A stretch of 64,000 nucleotides of DNA from Bostrychus sinensis (taxonomy: Eukaryota; Chordata; Actinopteri; Gobiiformes; Eleotridae). The notes beneath the pieces were generated by a model that worked only from the letters and a program-made list of their open reading frames with translations, was not told where the DNA came from and did no database searches. The translations under genes were made by a program, and so were the position numbers. Location of the stretch: assembly GCA_020698575.1 (NCBI GenBank), contig CM036239.1:52854263-52918262 (forward strand). Reading direction: 5' to 3'. This document shows positions 1 through 12,826 of the stretch, in pieces (position 1 is the first letter of the stretch; each line of letters starts with the position of its first letter).

Positions 1-51
1 GTCAGAGTCAGAGATGTTTTTGTTTTAATAGTTATTTTTCAGAAGAGGGAT

Positions 52-200
52 GGAAGTGACTCAGGAGGTTAAGAGGGTTGCCCACTAACCGCAGGGTTGG
101 TGGTTCAATTCTCGCTCTGACCCAGTGCACACTTTTTTCGCTTTGCCTACTCCTGTCACTCATATGTGTGAATGATTCTTGGTGGTCCTTTATAAAAATA
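52..200 (+). mobile_element. tRNA-derived SINE remnant
   Basis: It has a tRNA-like promoter region with a B-box-like GGTGGTTCAATTC, a body ending in TGTGTGAATGATTC and a short AAAT-rich tail. The equivalent site in the other duplicate (29461 on) keeps only the end of this unit, so a piece was deleted there after the duplication. Confidence 0.55.
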
Positions 201-546
201 AATAAATAAATAAAAACTTTTTGTTAGTGCAAAGACATTGTATACTTACTTTACTGTAAATACAAATTCTCCTACATTTTTGAAAACTCATATTCAAGAT
301 GAAAAAAAAATCTTTTATAATTTCTTTCAATTTTTTTTTTTACTTATATTTATGGCTGGCAGCAGTAAGGGTAATTCTTGCCCAAACAATCAAAACTGTA
401 TGTAATGTTACTTTTCTCTAGAAGCAGCAGGTGCTCCATGAGCTCCTCCAGCATGTAGACATTAATGAGTTAAAAAGCTATAAATGTTGTGCTTTTATGC
501 TAAGAATTAAAGATACACTCAAGCTTTGAATAATCTGTATGTTTTT

Positions 547-3236
547 CACAGTTTGCCGGTTATAATCAAGCTTCATATAAGCTTTATATATTCATTACAG
601 TAAAAAACTACAGTGCTGTGAGTGTTTTCAATGTTATGATAATGTAAACAACTCTGTCTGTGAGGGAAGACACTGGGCCTCAGTGTAGATAAAACACACA
701 CACACACACACAGACACAGTAAAAAACACAGTGGTAATAAACATTAACTCTTTTATAGTTAATTCAACAAAGGCAGTTACTAAGCTGAGATTAGAGTAAA
801 ATTCCCTACAGTGTTGGTGTAAATATCCAGAGTTAACATTGACATTGATTAATAAACAGTGTAATAACAGGAGTTCACTGTAAGAGTTACTATAGTAGCA
901 AGAGTCACACTACAGTCTCACTAGAGCGGTGTACTCCAGAACTGTCCTCTGTAGCTAGGCCCAGCATTAAACCAAACGGAGTTTTTCTGCTTCTGCATTT
1001 GATGAAAGACGTGTGGTAAGTGCATCTTTATACCAGAAAATAATTTTGTACTATATTTTTGTAGTTGTTCAAAACTGATTTAAGGTGTTTTGTCTCTTAA
1101 ATCTCACGTCTCTGGGTGTGCTGCTGTGCTGGTGATTAGCTTATTTCAAGCTACCAGTAACCCATAGTTAGTAGCCTAACTCCAGATCTTCATTCAAAAT
1201 TGAACATTTTTATTTCATTTTCTGCCTGATTAAACACTAGTAGAAGCAATTTTTTTTTTAACTAACCTTTCCCAACAACGGGCATACCACATCATATATC
1301 TCATATGCTAAGCTAACACACACTGAGGCCCTATTTTTTGAAAAAGTTACTATTTTGCAGGTGATGGAGTTTTGTCTGAGAAGAACACACAGGTGAAGTT
1401 TTCTGTTGGGGAATTTTTATTTAATGTTGAATGTAAGAGGTATTGTTCTTTTATGTATGTTTTACACCATATGTTTTATTTTAATAAAGATGTATGATAA
1501 CATGAATATATTGCGTATTATTTCTGCACTGCAATAGTTTTACGTGTATTTTTGAAAGTAATTTTTTAATAAATCGGTTTAGCTATAAATTCAGTTACTT
1601 CTGATTAACACTTAACCCAGTCTTCTTTAAATGACACTATAAAGAGCTGGTTATATCACAGTGTAAAACACCAGTTAAACAGAGTTTGTGTCAGTGCAGT
1701 GTAAAATAGTAACTCTTGCCAGTGTTGGATTAACTCTGAACACTTAACTCTATCACAAGAATAAACGTTACTCTTTCTGGGTTAGGCAAATATGTTTACT
1801 CAGACAGTGTTGAAACTAATTCTTTAAGTGTTGTATGTACACTGTCAAAAATCTGGAGTCTCCCCTTTCTGGAAGAGCGCTGGCTGGTCATTTTCAAGGA
1901 CATATGTAAATCAGAAAAGTGTACAAAAGCCCCTCATCCAAACTCATCCAAACATGATCTTTTATAATTTCTGATAACACAAATTTTTATATGTCCTTGA
2001 AAATAACCAGTTATTTGTCTATATAGTTGCTACTCAAATTTAATTTGCAAACATACATTTTGGACCATCCCAACTGAACTGGTGCCAACACCTGCACCTG
2101 CTGCTGCCCTCAGTTTGTCACCAAATTTCATCAAGGTCATTATTATGGAGTTATGTAAATCATTAGTGGAAATTTACAGCCCATGATGTAATGCAGGTAG
2201 CCTGTGACACACCCATCATGTTATGTGCCCTTTTATTCTGATGTCATTAACATTTAACCACACCCACTAAACTGCACCCCCAAGTGGCAGTTACACTAAA
2301 CTACAATCAGAAACCCAAATTAAACTCTATCCCTCTCAGTGTTGCCAACTCCTTAATAAGAAAAGTCGCTACTGGCTGTCCTAAAAGTCGCTAGAAGTCG
2401 CCAGATGATGTCATCACCTAATTTGCATAATTGGTCACATGGATCTAATTGACAGTGAGGCCAATGACTGTGGCTGCCTGGTGAGGCATGGTGTTTGGCA
2501 CCATATATCTCCAAATATTTCAAGAGATCTGCATATATACTGTCGGCTTGCAGTCTAACAGGTAACTGCAAATTATTCACATGCAAATTAGGGAAAAAAA
2601 AAATAGTATGTATTTTTATTCTTATTGTTATAAATGTTTTATGTACTATTGAACAGTGCTGTAAAATATTGGTATTATGCACAAATTTGTTGAATAAACG
2701 TAAACGTAAACTCTACTCTGTCATGTGGCAGAGGGAAAGAGGCGGAGTTAAGAGCACAACAGCAGCAGCTGCTGGGCGGCGAGATGAGACGAAGGAGGAG
2801 GAGGAGGAGAAGGAGGAGGAGGAGGAGAAGCTCATGCTGACAGCAGGTAGTTCGAAGAGTAGAGCAGTGAGAAGTGCTTTCACGTTTTTCATGAGTTGTC
2901 CAAAGTCACTAGCAAGACCAGAAAGTCGCTAGATTTGTCGCTTGTCGCTTTTTTGAAAATAAGTCACTAGGAAGGTCTGAAAAGTTGCTAAATATAGCAA
3001 CAAAGTCGCTAAGTTGGCAACACTGATCCCTCGTTGTGTGTTTTATCTTATATACAGTAAGGACCAGTGTGTTTCCCTCACAGTTACAAAGTCGCACATT
3101 TCTCAAAGAATGCATGAAGATGAACACACACACTTTCATGACATTGCAAACACTCACAGCATTTAAGTTTTTTACTGTAATGAATATATAAATATTATAT
3201 GAAGCTTGATTATATGTAGAACCAGCAAAATGTGTT
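547..3236. mobile_element. Large terminal-inverted-repeat DNA element, non-autonomous
   Basis: Left arm 547-700 and right arm 3040-3236 are inverted copies, sharing TATAATCAAGCTTCATATAA, ATTCATTACAGTAAAAAAC, GCTGTGAGTGTTT and CTGTGAGGGAA. No transposase is readable inside. A smaller hAT-like element (2337-3025) is inserted near the right arm. The other annexin duplicate lacks the whole unit. The terminal bases are uncertain because the arms differ at the tips. Confidence 0.6.
2337..3025. mobile_element. hAT-type MITE (CAGTGTTGCCAAC ends)
   Basis: It starts CAGTGTTGCCAAC and ends in the inverted form GTTGGCAACACTG. Sub-terminal AAGTCGCTAG motifs recur on both sides. Eight-base flanks ATCCCTCT and ATCCCTCG match at 7 of 8 positions, as expected for a hAT target duplication. 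The 145-codon open frame over 2495-2932 lies inside this element and shows no known domain, so it is not called as a gene. Confidence 0.75.
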
Positions 3237-3534
3237 CATCAATTTGTTATCCATGATGTACAAATTGAAAATGTAATTGAAAACAAATTCTTGATCATGG
3301 ACAGCAATGCATGATTCTCCCTTATTACACCTGTTGTGGGGGGGTATGGAGGAACAAGCCATTTGGAGCACACAGAAAGGCAGTGCCAAAGAATACAAGC
3401 CAGTGTAAATGAAACAAAATACTTGGCTCTTTTTGGCTCTGTTTTTGGAGAGGGAACAACATTATAACAGTGAGGGAGTGTAGCAGCATAAATGGTGCAC
3501 TGTCATTTTAAGAGAACCAACTCTGGTAGATTAT

Positions 3535-4025
3535 ACCTACTACTCGTCTACCTGAGTAGCGTCCTCTGCCTACGTCACTGGCGCTTTTCTGTCTGCTTCC
3601 GATGTCCCGTCAGCAGGTAAGAGCAGACATTGTTATGCACATTACTGCTAGCAGTTTGACCCTAAATAAACACTAGAATAATGCTCTGCCACAGCCGTTG
3701 TGTCTCTGTGTCTTCCTGTGCAGAGATAGCCTCTCCTTTCTGCCACCAATGTCCAGTTAGTAGGTAAGCTGCTGTTATATTGCCGCCAGCTGTTTAATGT
3801 AAACAAACACTCATAAACGCTCTGTCACAGCTGTTCAGTGTACCTGTGCCCACCTGTCTGAGTGTCCAGTTGTATTTGCTGCCAGTGCATGATTAGCAGC
3901 TAAGGGCGTCTGTGATTTATTATCGCTAGCATTTAAATCTAAATACTAATACAGAAGTCTGTTACGCTCTGCAAATGCACTGTGTTTGCCATTTGTCCCC
4001 CACAACTCTACTACTGATGACTGTT
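3535..4025 (+). mobile_element. LTR-like or other retroelement remnant shared by both duplicates
   Basis: The block has a strong splice-donor-like CAG|GTAAGAG, an AATAAA (3666) and repeated 'gctgcc.atgtcc' modules. It recurs at 29727-30255, where it continues to about 30660 and ends with a 'gtggcgttgctggttt' segment that resembles the end of the solo LTR at 31844-32365. This suggests an LTR of a related family, truncated here. Borders are not defined. Confidence 0.35.
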
Positions 4026-4042
4026 TGTATATGTACTGTGTG

Positions 4043-4420
4043 AACTAACGATGTAACTATCGAATCGTATCGTTTTCTAGGAAGTGTATATCGATATACA
4101 CTTGAAAATCAATCAATAATATCCCAAATATCGATATTGGAAATTTGCATGTTAAAATAAAACCATTGAGTGTAATGTTTGTGCTTTTAATTAAATAACA
4201 TGTTATATCCAACTTTTCTTTGCTCTCTGTCTACTGGGCATAATCAACTTCAGCTGCGATGCTTGATTTGAGAGTACACTTTTATGATTTTTGGACAAAA
4301 ATGCTGTATCAATTATCAATATGAAGGTACTGAATTGGTCCAAATTAGCCAATATCGTTCTTGAATTGTATCAAAACAATTCTAATTGATACGTATCGTT
4401 GCAAAAACCTATCATTGTCA
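4043..4420. mobile_element. ATCGATA-rich DNA element remnant (present in both duplicates)
   Basis: Ends carry related inverted motifs (actatcgaatcgtatcg on the left, gatacgtatcgttgc on the right) and the inside has 'gtatatcgatatacac'. A counterpart at 30985-31427 shows it predates the duplication. It sits in intron 5, just downstream of exon 5 of this annexin copy. No coding sequence. Confidence 0.45.
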
Positions 4421-4624
4421 TAGACAACAGTATGTCCTTATAGGGCTTCCTTAGCTGTCCATAAGTCCAAATGGAGGCAAGTGAGGCGTGGCAATGCACT
4501 GCTCACCTCTGAGACAGGATTTTGTTCAATGGACACACAAACATCAGTGTAGAGCAGGGTGTGTGCGACACCATGAATGTCCTGAGAAAGTGTCCTAAAG
4601 GACAAAACTCAAGAGTAGACCAAC

Positions 4625-7600
4625 CTTGTTTGAAGACTCTCTTAATCTCCTCGATCTGCTCCCTGGTTCTGGTCGCCAGGATTTCCACCAGAACGTCTTC
4701 ATCGGTTCCTAGACGCTGAGGCACATTTGATATTCAATATGAGGTGATATATAGATCAATGTCACAGGCCTACTTTGGAGAAGCAGAAATATTCAGCTGT
4801 TAGGATGTACAGTATTCCCAATGGCTGCTGTCCATATTGGTTCTTACATTTTTTCAGACAAAGACAACCATTCGTCTTACCCATTATTTACTGTAAAGTT
4901 ACCAGTTTATCTAGGCCTCTTTGGTAAGGTAACAGTAAACTATGGGTCTATTATTGTATCAATACTTGTGCATATGTATTAAAGGTGCTATGAGCAGTAT
5001 ATATTTTTTATATTTCATAACAACTACCCACATGTGCCCTAAGATATGAGGTAAACATGTTTAAATCAAATATTAGTTTTACTGATAACAATGGTGGATG
5101 TAGCCTGTGGTTGTTGTTTTTTGGCATTTCTCAGCAACCATACAGCGCTACACCTGACTTGCGCATGCGCCTATGCCACACTTTTGCTTTCCCTATGACA
5201 TTTAAACGTCATGAACAGGGTTAGAGGTAAAGCTGCTGCCTTGCTTCCTTCATTAAGAAAATACTTTACTGTGAACCTGGGATGTAAATGTAGCTTGTCG
5301 ACACGCTCTCATTGTTGCTCTATTTGCTGCCCTTTGTCTCTTTCTTTTACAGACGCTCTTTAAGACGTTCTGCCGCTGATGCTTGTGCCCATCAGCAGTT
5401 GTGTGTGCTGGCCTGGGAACGCCATTGTCCTCACCTAGCTTCTGTTTTAGGTAGTTTTAATTTCTTATTGGGTCTTTCAGTATATTCTTGGTTGTTGGTT
5501 ATTTTGTGGCAACTAACTATGTTTTGTCTCAATAGATGCCGTTGGCCACTGCTGTTATATTTGGGTTTATTGTTATGATTTATTGTCTGCTTTTGTTTGG
5601 GTCTAGTGTTTGTGTTTAGTCTACTTTTGTTGCCAGTAGCCATATTGTTTCTTTGTGTACCCTTTTGTGTTATCACTGTGTTTTAATACTGTTTTGTGCT
5701 CCTTTGCTTAGGGCCTGGTCCGAGCGTGGTTGCCCGCAAAGGTGGAGGGTTTGGTGATAGAGCCTCTCACTGTGGCCCCATCACTCCTCGTGTGTCAGAG
5801 TATTTTTGTACGTTGTTCACTTTTCTGCATGCTTTAGTTGCCCTTAAGGTTTATTGTGTTGTGTGTGTGTTCGACATGGAGTGTGTTGAGTGCTCTGTCC
5901 CATAGACATTTACAGCCTCTCACCTTGCGCACCAGTGGCTGGCCAGCCCTTCGCAGTTTAACTGCTTCATTTTAGCTTAAATTGTGTCCTGATTCACCTT
6001 TCCCCTTTTTTTTGAACATAATTTGTTTTGTTTTTTTGTTAAACTTTATCTTGTTTCAGCCTCAATCATTATCTTGTGTCAAGTTAAAACTAAACTTACT
6101 ACTTGGGCTTGGTGTACATCCCCATACAGTTACACACAGTTGAGTTATTAACCGTTCAAAAATATGATTTACATAATGGCTAAGTTGTTTTTGTTTACAT
6201 TTTTACACATCAATAGATGGCTGCACTAGGTGGTTTTCTTTGGTTCTGTAGGTAGACGGGAAGATAATGTACTGCACGCACAAATTGTAATACGCACACA
6301 CAAATCGTTTTACACACACAAAACCTAATACGCATGCAGAAATCTAATTATGCATGCACAAATCTTGTTGCGCACACATCTTAATACACACAAATCTAAT
6401 TACACATGCACAAATCTAATTACACACACAAAAAACTTGATACACACACATCTTAATACAGACTAATCTAATTACACATGCGCAAATCTTAATAGGCACA
6501 CCAAAACTTGTTATGCACACGTTAATGCAGACAAATCTAATTACGCACACACAAATCCTAATATGCACACACAAAACTTGATACGCACACATCTTAATAC
6601 AGACAAATGTAGCTACACATGCACAAATCTTAATATGCATGCACAATACTTGATATGCACACATTTTAATACAGACAAATCTAATTACACATGCACAAAT
6701 CTTAAATTATGCACGCACAAACCTTAATACACACACAAAACTTGTTATGTACACATCTTAATACAGACTTTTTACACACGCAAATCTTTTTGCTTCAATA
6801 ATTAGTACCTGCGTACCTACAGAACCAAAGCAATCCACCTACTACTGCCACCTATTGGTGTGTCGAGCGATCCACAGTCTGTAAGTCTAAACTCAGGGTA
6901 AAAAGACACACAGACCCAAACACAGACACAGATCTGACATGGTAGGACGGTAGCAAAAAGATTTGTGTGTAATTAGAGCTAAGACTTAGACGTTTTAGAA
7001 TTTTTGCATGTGCAGAACGATCATTTTATGCACACACAAATTTTATTACACACGTACAAATTGTTTCGGGCACACACACAAATTGTATTATGCAAGCACA
7101 AGTCTTAATACGCACACACAAAACTTGATATGCACACATCTTAATACAGCCGAATCTATTTACACTCGCACACATCTTTTTGCTACAATAATAGCCCAGT
7201 ACTAATAATTGCAGTCAATGTTGTGAAACTGCTCTGCTGCTACCACACTACTACTAACCTGGCTTCAGCCTGACCTGAACCGACCCTCTCATTGCAAGGC
7301 GACCATGCTACCCACTCTGCCACCAGGTCAAAAACCCTTTTACGCATTTAGAAACTTTTTTAACTTGACAGTTATTTTCTCAAAAATGTACTCAACTAAA
7401 AGTATGTTTTAGAAAATGTGTGGTCCTATAATTTTTATCTTATTTTGTTATTTAGCTAATTAATAATTGTAACCAGGTGAAAAATGTGTATGTGTAAAAG
7501 TCTTCATTGTAAATCCTGCTATATTTTGATGTCACATATTGGAGTGTAATACCTGTTTTTGTAACAAGGTGGTGCTATTTTGCCATGTACACAAGAGGTC

Positions 7601-10600
7601 AAAATTTACAGGAAATATAATTCCCTAGTATGTATTTTTGCTTGGAAAGAACTAGAAGGGCAGCCATGTTAAGCCTGATAATGCCATAAGGTTCTCCTTT
7701 GTGGAGAATGTTTGGATCCTGACTGAATTCTTCCGGTTGAATACTAGTCCTGTATATTTAAGTTTTTATGAGTTTTAGACACATCCACTGCACTGCCTGT
7801 CCAACCTGGGAGATGGATCCCTCCTGTGAATCTCCCTGATGTTTGTTTCTGTAGCAACCAATATTGTAATAATGGCCAATAATGTAATACCTGCCAATAA
7901 CGTAATCATTTGGGCAATTTTCAATGTAATAAAACCAATAACATAATAACTTGCCAATAACATAATAAGTTATTATGTTATTGGCCTAGCACAGGGGTCT
8001 CCAACCTTCTGGATCCAAACAGCCAGTTGTTCACAAAAATTCAAAATGTAAATCTGTAAAGAGCTGCAAACAGTTTAAATGAACAAATGTTGCTTGGCCT
8101 ATGACTGAAATATAACATCCTGTAACTATTTCTTGAGCTTGTGTGGCACAACTGAGGCTAAAACAGTTCATTATAACCCTTAAACAGTTAAGTCATATAC
8201 ATATACTACAGAAGAAGGAGAACGTTTTATTTTACATTGGCAAGATAATGCAGATGCAGGTTGTTTTATAGTCGTCTACTTATTTCTTTGTTGACTTTAC
8301 ATAACCAGGTGTCAGATGCCCAAGGAGCCACAAGAGCAGGTTTTAAAGTTTTTCCTGTTCTGGATGGAGGGTCTAACGACTGAGCGGGGATTTTGTCTGT
8401 AAAGCCCTTTGTTGTGATATTGTGTTTTGTGTTTTGTATTGTGAGGTGACAAAATGTTTTGTCTTGTTATATTTTAGGTCACATGAGTAAAAACATCATG
8501 TTTGCGTAAGCTTACCTTGGTGGCCTTTCTGATGCAGTGGGCGTCGAACTGAGCCGGAGTCATCAACAAGGCCAGAGAGACGTCCTCCAGGTCACGTCTC
8601 AGAACTGACTTCAGAGCCTTGTCCAGACGCTGTAGGAGGGCAGTGATCACATCATCAGCACGACTGTTACAACAAGCCCACTGGTGGTCAGAACAGGTGA
8701 GACGTGACACCAACCTCTCCTGCAGAGGCTTCGTAAACGGCTTTGATCTTCTGCCTCTGCTCGTTGCTCCTCATCACCAGCACCGAGATGATCACGTCCT
8801 CATCCACGTCTGACACAGAACAGTCACATTCACTCACTCTACGCAGCACCACAGACCAACATGTGCAGAGCGGCGCAGGTTATTTCATTATTTGCATTAT
8901 TCAAAACCCATGTTCCAGTATTTTCACAGACAAGAGAACAAGCTGAGTCTCCTTGATCATGTTTGACCCGCGTTTGTGGTTTGCACTGACTCGACCATTA
9001 ACCTTATTATATAACATAAAATACTTCATATTTATTGAAAACGTCTTCTTTTTGGGAGCTGTTACTTTGACTTTGCAGTAAACGCGTGGATTAGGTGCCT
9101 GTTGCTGGCCATGCCCACATCATTTGGTCCGCTTCATAGTCATTGCAAACACTGTAGTTTATATCAGCTCTGCTGCAGTGAAGGATCTGCAGGGAAGGCT
9201 GAGGCCTTCCTCTAGTTAAAGCCCTCTACAGACACTACTGCCTTTTGTTTATGTCCTTTTGAGTTCACATGTGAATAAAGTTGGGTGGATTTGTGTTCAG
9301 ACAGGAGAGGAAAATCTCTGAGTGCTTGTACTGAACGTGGAGAATAGACAGAGCATGATATAATGGCTAATTAGCACAACTATTAGCAACATAAAGCTAA
9401 TAGATAGATAAATGAGCTGACTGCCTCGTATTGGTTACGGTTTAAGTGCTTCAATTATCATAATGTGTCCGATGACAGTGTGTGTGCTTTGGGAGTGCTT
9501 CGTGGAGAAGGAAGTGTTTTTTTTAACCAGGAAAGTCCCACTTAGATTCAGAATCTCTTTTGCAGGGGAGTCCTGGCCCCATGGGGGACCTATTGCACAT
9601 GTTTTTAGTGGTAGGGGAAACCGGAGCACCCGGAGATAACCTACGCAGACATGCAATTTCCACACAGAAAGGCCCCACCCGGTCGGGTAATCGAACCCGG
9701 GACCTTCTTGCTGTGAAGCAGGAGTGCTAGCCACTATGCCACCGTGCCAAGCGGTTTCACAGGTGTACGTAGAGCAGTGAAGCGTTTTCAGTTATTGAGA
9801 AGGACAGCGCCTCAGCATACAGGATTCCTCAAACATGTGAATAAAACAAAATACTACTCCAGGTATGTTTTTGAGGAGGAAAAAACTGCTAAAAGCTCAA
9901 AAAAGTCAATTTAGCAGAAAAAGGTTTTAAAAGCATTTTTCTGTCTCTGTTTTTCTGTTTTGTGGCCTAAACAGCTGGAATTGGTATCCTGATCCAAATG
10001 GGACCTTTCGTTTTTGTGCTGAGTGTGTAATTGGTCGAAAAATTCAGCCCATGCTCTAGTTCCTCCTCTCTGTTAAAAAATGTGTTATATTAAGTCCCAG
10101 ATGAGGTCTCAGAGTCAAATTTTTTTCAGAGATGATTTCTATTATGCTGCTGTTTACTAAATAACTTGTTTTCCTTAAATACAAAGGAAAAAACAGAAAG
10201 TGCATCTACCTCAGATCTAAATGTGTGCAAAGTGTATTTTGAACACAATGTTTTGGTCTATATCTTGGTTATAATCTTCTGCTTGCAATTTCCAGTCATT
10301 TTTTTTGCTAAGGGCCTAGCTGAAAGTGGCCAATGCAGTCTGTACATTAATGTCGTTTATGTCCTGTTTACCTGTGCTCCGTGCTGAGTTTGCAAGTCAA
10401 AAATATCTCAAAGCATTAATTTCTTTAGAAAAATAGTCAGTCAGTGTTTTATTAAAATTACATTAAAATATAGTAACATTTGAATGGTCTCAAAAATGAC
10501 TGAGAGGCTTGGCCCCTAAACCTGGGCTCCCAAATGTACAGGACCGGCACTGTGTATCGGCCGGTGTAGACTGAACATTACATCATCACCACTGACCTTT

Positions 10601-11815
10601 GGCTTGGATGGCACTCTGCAGGACAGAGGCGTCATGGCTGGCGCTGAAGTTGGGGTACGGAGCCACAGTCCCGTAGTATTTGGGTTTGGGCTTCCCCTTC
10701 ACCTGCAGTTACAACAAGGACAGTGTTATTAATGCAGAATGGAATGATTTCTTAACTCGGGCTCTCCTTTAAAAAAAATCATGTTCTTCCTCTAAGCCCT
10801 TTCAGGTCACTGTGTACATTTAAAATGATAAACCATGAATAAGAAGATTTATTTTTGTTTTTTGATCATTAACCCCTGTCCTCATCATACATAGCAAAAG
10901 TAAATTTTGCAAATGCCAGTGTGTTTACATAATAAGGCATAGTTGTAAATAAAATGTGAATTATTTACTATTTAAAAATGCAAAGTATTTTTTTGTTTGT
11001 GTAGGGATTACCAGTCCTGGACAGGTCATTGATTAGTCCTAACACTGATTTTAATAAATTTTTACTTTTTGTGCTATTACAAATAAAGAGTTGTAACACA
11101 CGTTTCCTCTTAAAGCCCTAAGAGGGCTGGTCTACAGTCACTATTATCTAATGGGAATTAAAAGGGAATTATTTCCCACAATGCAATGAGAAAATGGTTA
11201 ATCTAGTGGTGATTTTTTAGTCTCTGACTGCCAGGGTTACAGAGGAATTAACATGATTTAACATTTCTGTATTGCAATGGCAGCAGAGTGAAAATAAGTG
11301 ATTTTAATAAAAGCCAATGGAACCAAAAAGGGCTTCAAGAGGAAGAGTTTTTTTTTTTTTTTTTTTTGTCTAGACAGTAGAAAATTATTAGTTATTAGTT
11401 AATTATTAGTTGTGACACTGAAAATCATTTTTTTTTTCTAATAAACATCTTAATATCATCACCCTAGCATAAGAAATGCCAAAATGAGAGCACAAAATAC
11501 ATTTGAAAAACTCTAAAAGGGTGCCAGGGGGGCTGAGAGTTAAACACATGCCTAACTTTTAGTTTAAAGACAAATGAACGAGGTGTGGTGACCGGGAAAA
11601 TAAATTCACCTCCACATCGTCTCATAATGGTCATAGCAACATCTGAAACATCTGGAGTAGATACTTCCACAGCTATTCAAGTGTAGTCTGTCTGTCTGTC
11701 TGTGTCTGTACACGTCTCTCACTGTCTGTTGTCAAGGTACACTCACAATCACAGTGTCGTCCTCAGTTTTCCGATCTTTGATGACGTCATTGAAGAACCT
11801 CTTGAAGAAAGACAT
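4625..11815 (-). CDS. anxa1: Annexin A1-type protein, 5' half of downstream tandem copy (continues beyond window start)
   Basis: Second annexin A1 gene, head-to-tail behind the complete copy. Coding exons on the minus strand: 11815-11747, 10702-10597, 8809-8715, 8629-8516, 4715-4625. They give 158 codons plus one base, all open and with AG/GT borders, so nothing here suggests a pseudogene. It encodes the N-terminal tail (MSFFKRFFNDVIKDRK), repeat 1 and the start of repeat 2 ([17 protein letters not shown]). Exon 6 is expected just outside: base 1 matches 29417, which lies only about 115 bases upstream of exon 6 in the other copy. Exons 2-5 differ from that copy by only a few bases (NFSASHD versus NFNASHD; DEDVL versus DEDLL). 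Exon 1 has an extra Val codon and ends DDTVI instead of DETAK. Whether repeats 3 and 4 survive cannot be judged from this window. Confidence 0.88.
6207..6870. mobile_element. Inverted-repeat element carrying a CACACAAATCT tandem array
   Basis: The left arm near 6215-6255 contains TTTGGTTCTGTAGGTA. The right arm near 6808-6860 contains its inverse TACCTACAGAACCAAA, and both continue with aGGTGG and caataG. Between them lies a degenerate tandem array built on 'acacacaaatcttaata', 'cacatgcacaaatctaatta' and 'cttgatacgcacac'. A second stretch of the same array continues at 7010-7180, outside the right arm. Specific to this duplicate. Open frames here follow the repeat and are not genes. Confidence 0.6.
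7950..7983. repeat. Perfect short palindrome CCAATAACATAATA
   Basis: CCAATAACATAATA is followed after three bases by TATTATGTTATTGG, forming a 14-bp stem. Further copies of 'ccaata.cgtaat' and 'caataatgtaat' lie just upstream (7858-7940). A related stretch in the other duplicate (37745-37850) has 'acattattgg' units but no long palindrome. Confidence 0.6.
9517..9749 (-). mobile_element. tRNA-derived V-SINE-like element
   Basis: Read on the minus strand it begins GGCACGGTGGC, has an A-box-like ATAGTGGCTAGCACTC and a B-box GGTTCGATTAC. The conserved SINE core CTCCGGGTGCTCCGG follows, then a 3' end TGGGACTTTCCTGGTTAAA of L2 type. It lies in the intron between annexin exons 2 and 3 of the downstream copy and is absent at the matching place in the other copy, so it probably inserted after the duplication. 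Confidence 0.75.
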
Positions 11816-11928
11816 GTTTTATCTGGACTTCTAGAAGTAGTAAAATGTAAAACAGAGATGAGCAAATGTCTTGTTTGTTTTTTCTTCTTTTGTTGTTTTG
11901 TGAGTGAACGGGCAGCAGACGCACCTTT

Positions 11929-12080
11929 TTTCTGTTCATTCGAGGCGTGTCTGGGGAAACTGTAGGGCTACATGCTCTGGCCACGCCCCACTGTGCCATC
12001 TAGACGCGCCCCCAGTTCCATTTCAGGTGTGTGACAGACTACATTCTTATGAGGTGACAGACTGGTTCAGTCAGGTTCAC
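11929..12080 (-). promoter_or_regulatory. Putative 5' untranslated exon and promoter of downstream anxa1 copy
   Basis: This segment is nearly identical to 42408-42560, with the same AAAAAAG|GTGCGT donor and GGGGCGTGGCC box. Here the acceptor before the ATG differs (CTTCTAG followed by AAGTCCAG), because the intron end has diverged. The GC box next to it reads GGGGGCGCG rather than GGGGGCGGG, a one-base change that could alter Sp1 binding. Assignment rests on copy comparison. Confidence 0.45.
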
Positions 12081-12218
12081 CCTTTATTCAAACAAAACCT
12101 GAACCTACATCTCAACTGTGGACTGAAAGGTAATACAGTAATACAGTAGGAAGTACTTTTTAAATAAATCTCTCAGTCTCTCTGTGCTCCTGTACCATCA
12201 GCATCCCATCTGGTGTCT

Positions 12219-12826
12219 ATGGAAGCTGGTGTCTCATCACATTTTGAATTTTAAATGTCTTTGAATTTCTACCATTGAATTTAACTCTGAAACAGGAGTC
12301 TGATTTTTTTTGTCTATGAATTTCAGTCACTGAAATTTCATTATCTAATTTTCACTGCATTATTTCAGTGTTAAAAATTTGCCTTTAAAAAATTGCATGC
12401 ATATATTTTCGAGTCCTCATATTCGATTGGCTAAATTTGAAGTCTAAAATACGCTGTCAAAATATTTCCATGAAACATTGGTCTGATTTGCCCCATTTGT
12501 GCCAGAAGCACTAGTTGCCATTCATGTGCATATACGCAAAAAGAAATGTTTTTGGTGAGGTGTTTTTTTACTTATTTAAATAAGCAGTACTTGGTTTTAA
12601 CAAGTGAGACAATAAAAATACATGTGTTTAAAATGTTTCTTAATTTTCTTGTAATTTAACATTGACCATCTTCACCGTGGTCAGGCCTTCAGCTCTCTCT
12701 GTTTACAGTTGCCACAACAGGAGCTATTGAACCATGAAAGTGCCTACGGGAGAATGCGCTACTTTTGTTTAGTTTTTATAGTATTTCGAAGTTTACATAA
12801 CTTCATTAGTTTATCGTAGAAGCGAA
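12219..12826. other. Spacer upstream of downstream anxa1 promoter
   Basis: Unique sequence beyond the duplication breakpoint. Nothing recognisable; 12240-12400 has several short 'tgaattt' inverted motifs only. Confidence 0.5.

Larger units (their letters stand above)
1..12218. repeat. Tandem segmental duplication, downstream copy
   Basis: This block repeats 29417-42698 in direct orientation. Base 1 onward matches 29417 onward. Collinear islands surround exon 5 (3540-5404 against 29730-33003), exons 4 and 3 (8350-8940 against 37880-38480), exon 2 (10400-10750 against 41220-41590) and exon 1 with promoter (11690-12218 against 42170-42698). Homology stops after 'catctggtgtc' at about 12218 and 42698, so this end is a duplication breakpoint with an offset near 30480 bases. 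Large copy-specific insertions lie between the islands. Confidence 0.9.

Noticed and set aside
2495..2932. 145-codon plus-strand frame with Lys/Glu-rich end
   Set aside because: Lies wholly inside the 2337-3025 MITE; the acidic stretch comes from a GAG/GGA run.
6416..6664. 82-codon Cys/Ile-rich minus-strand frame
   Set aside because: Follows the CACACAAATCT tandem array in an inverted-repeat element.
9690..9749. Possible tRNA gene (A and B box, minus strand)
   Set aside because: It continues into a SINE core and L2-type tail and the cloverleaf is degenerate; it is the head of a tRNA-derived SINE.
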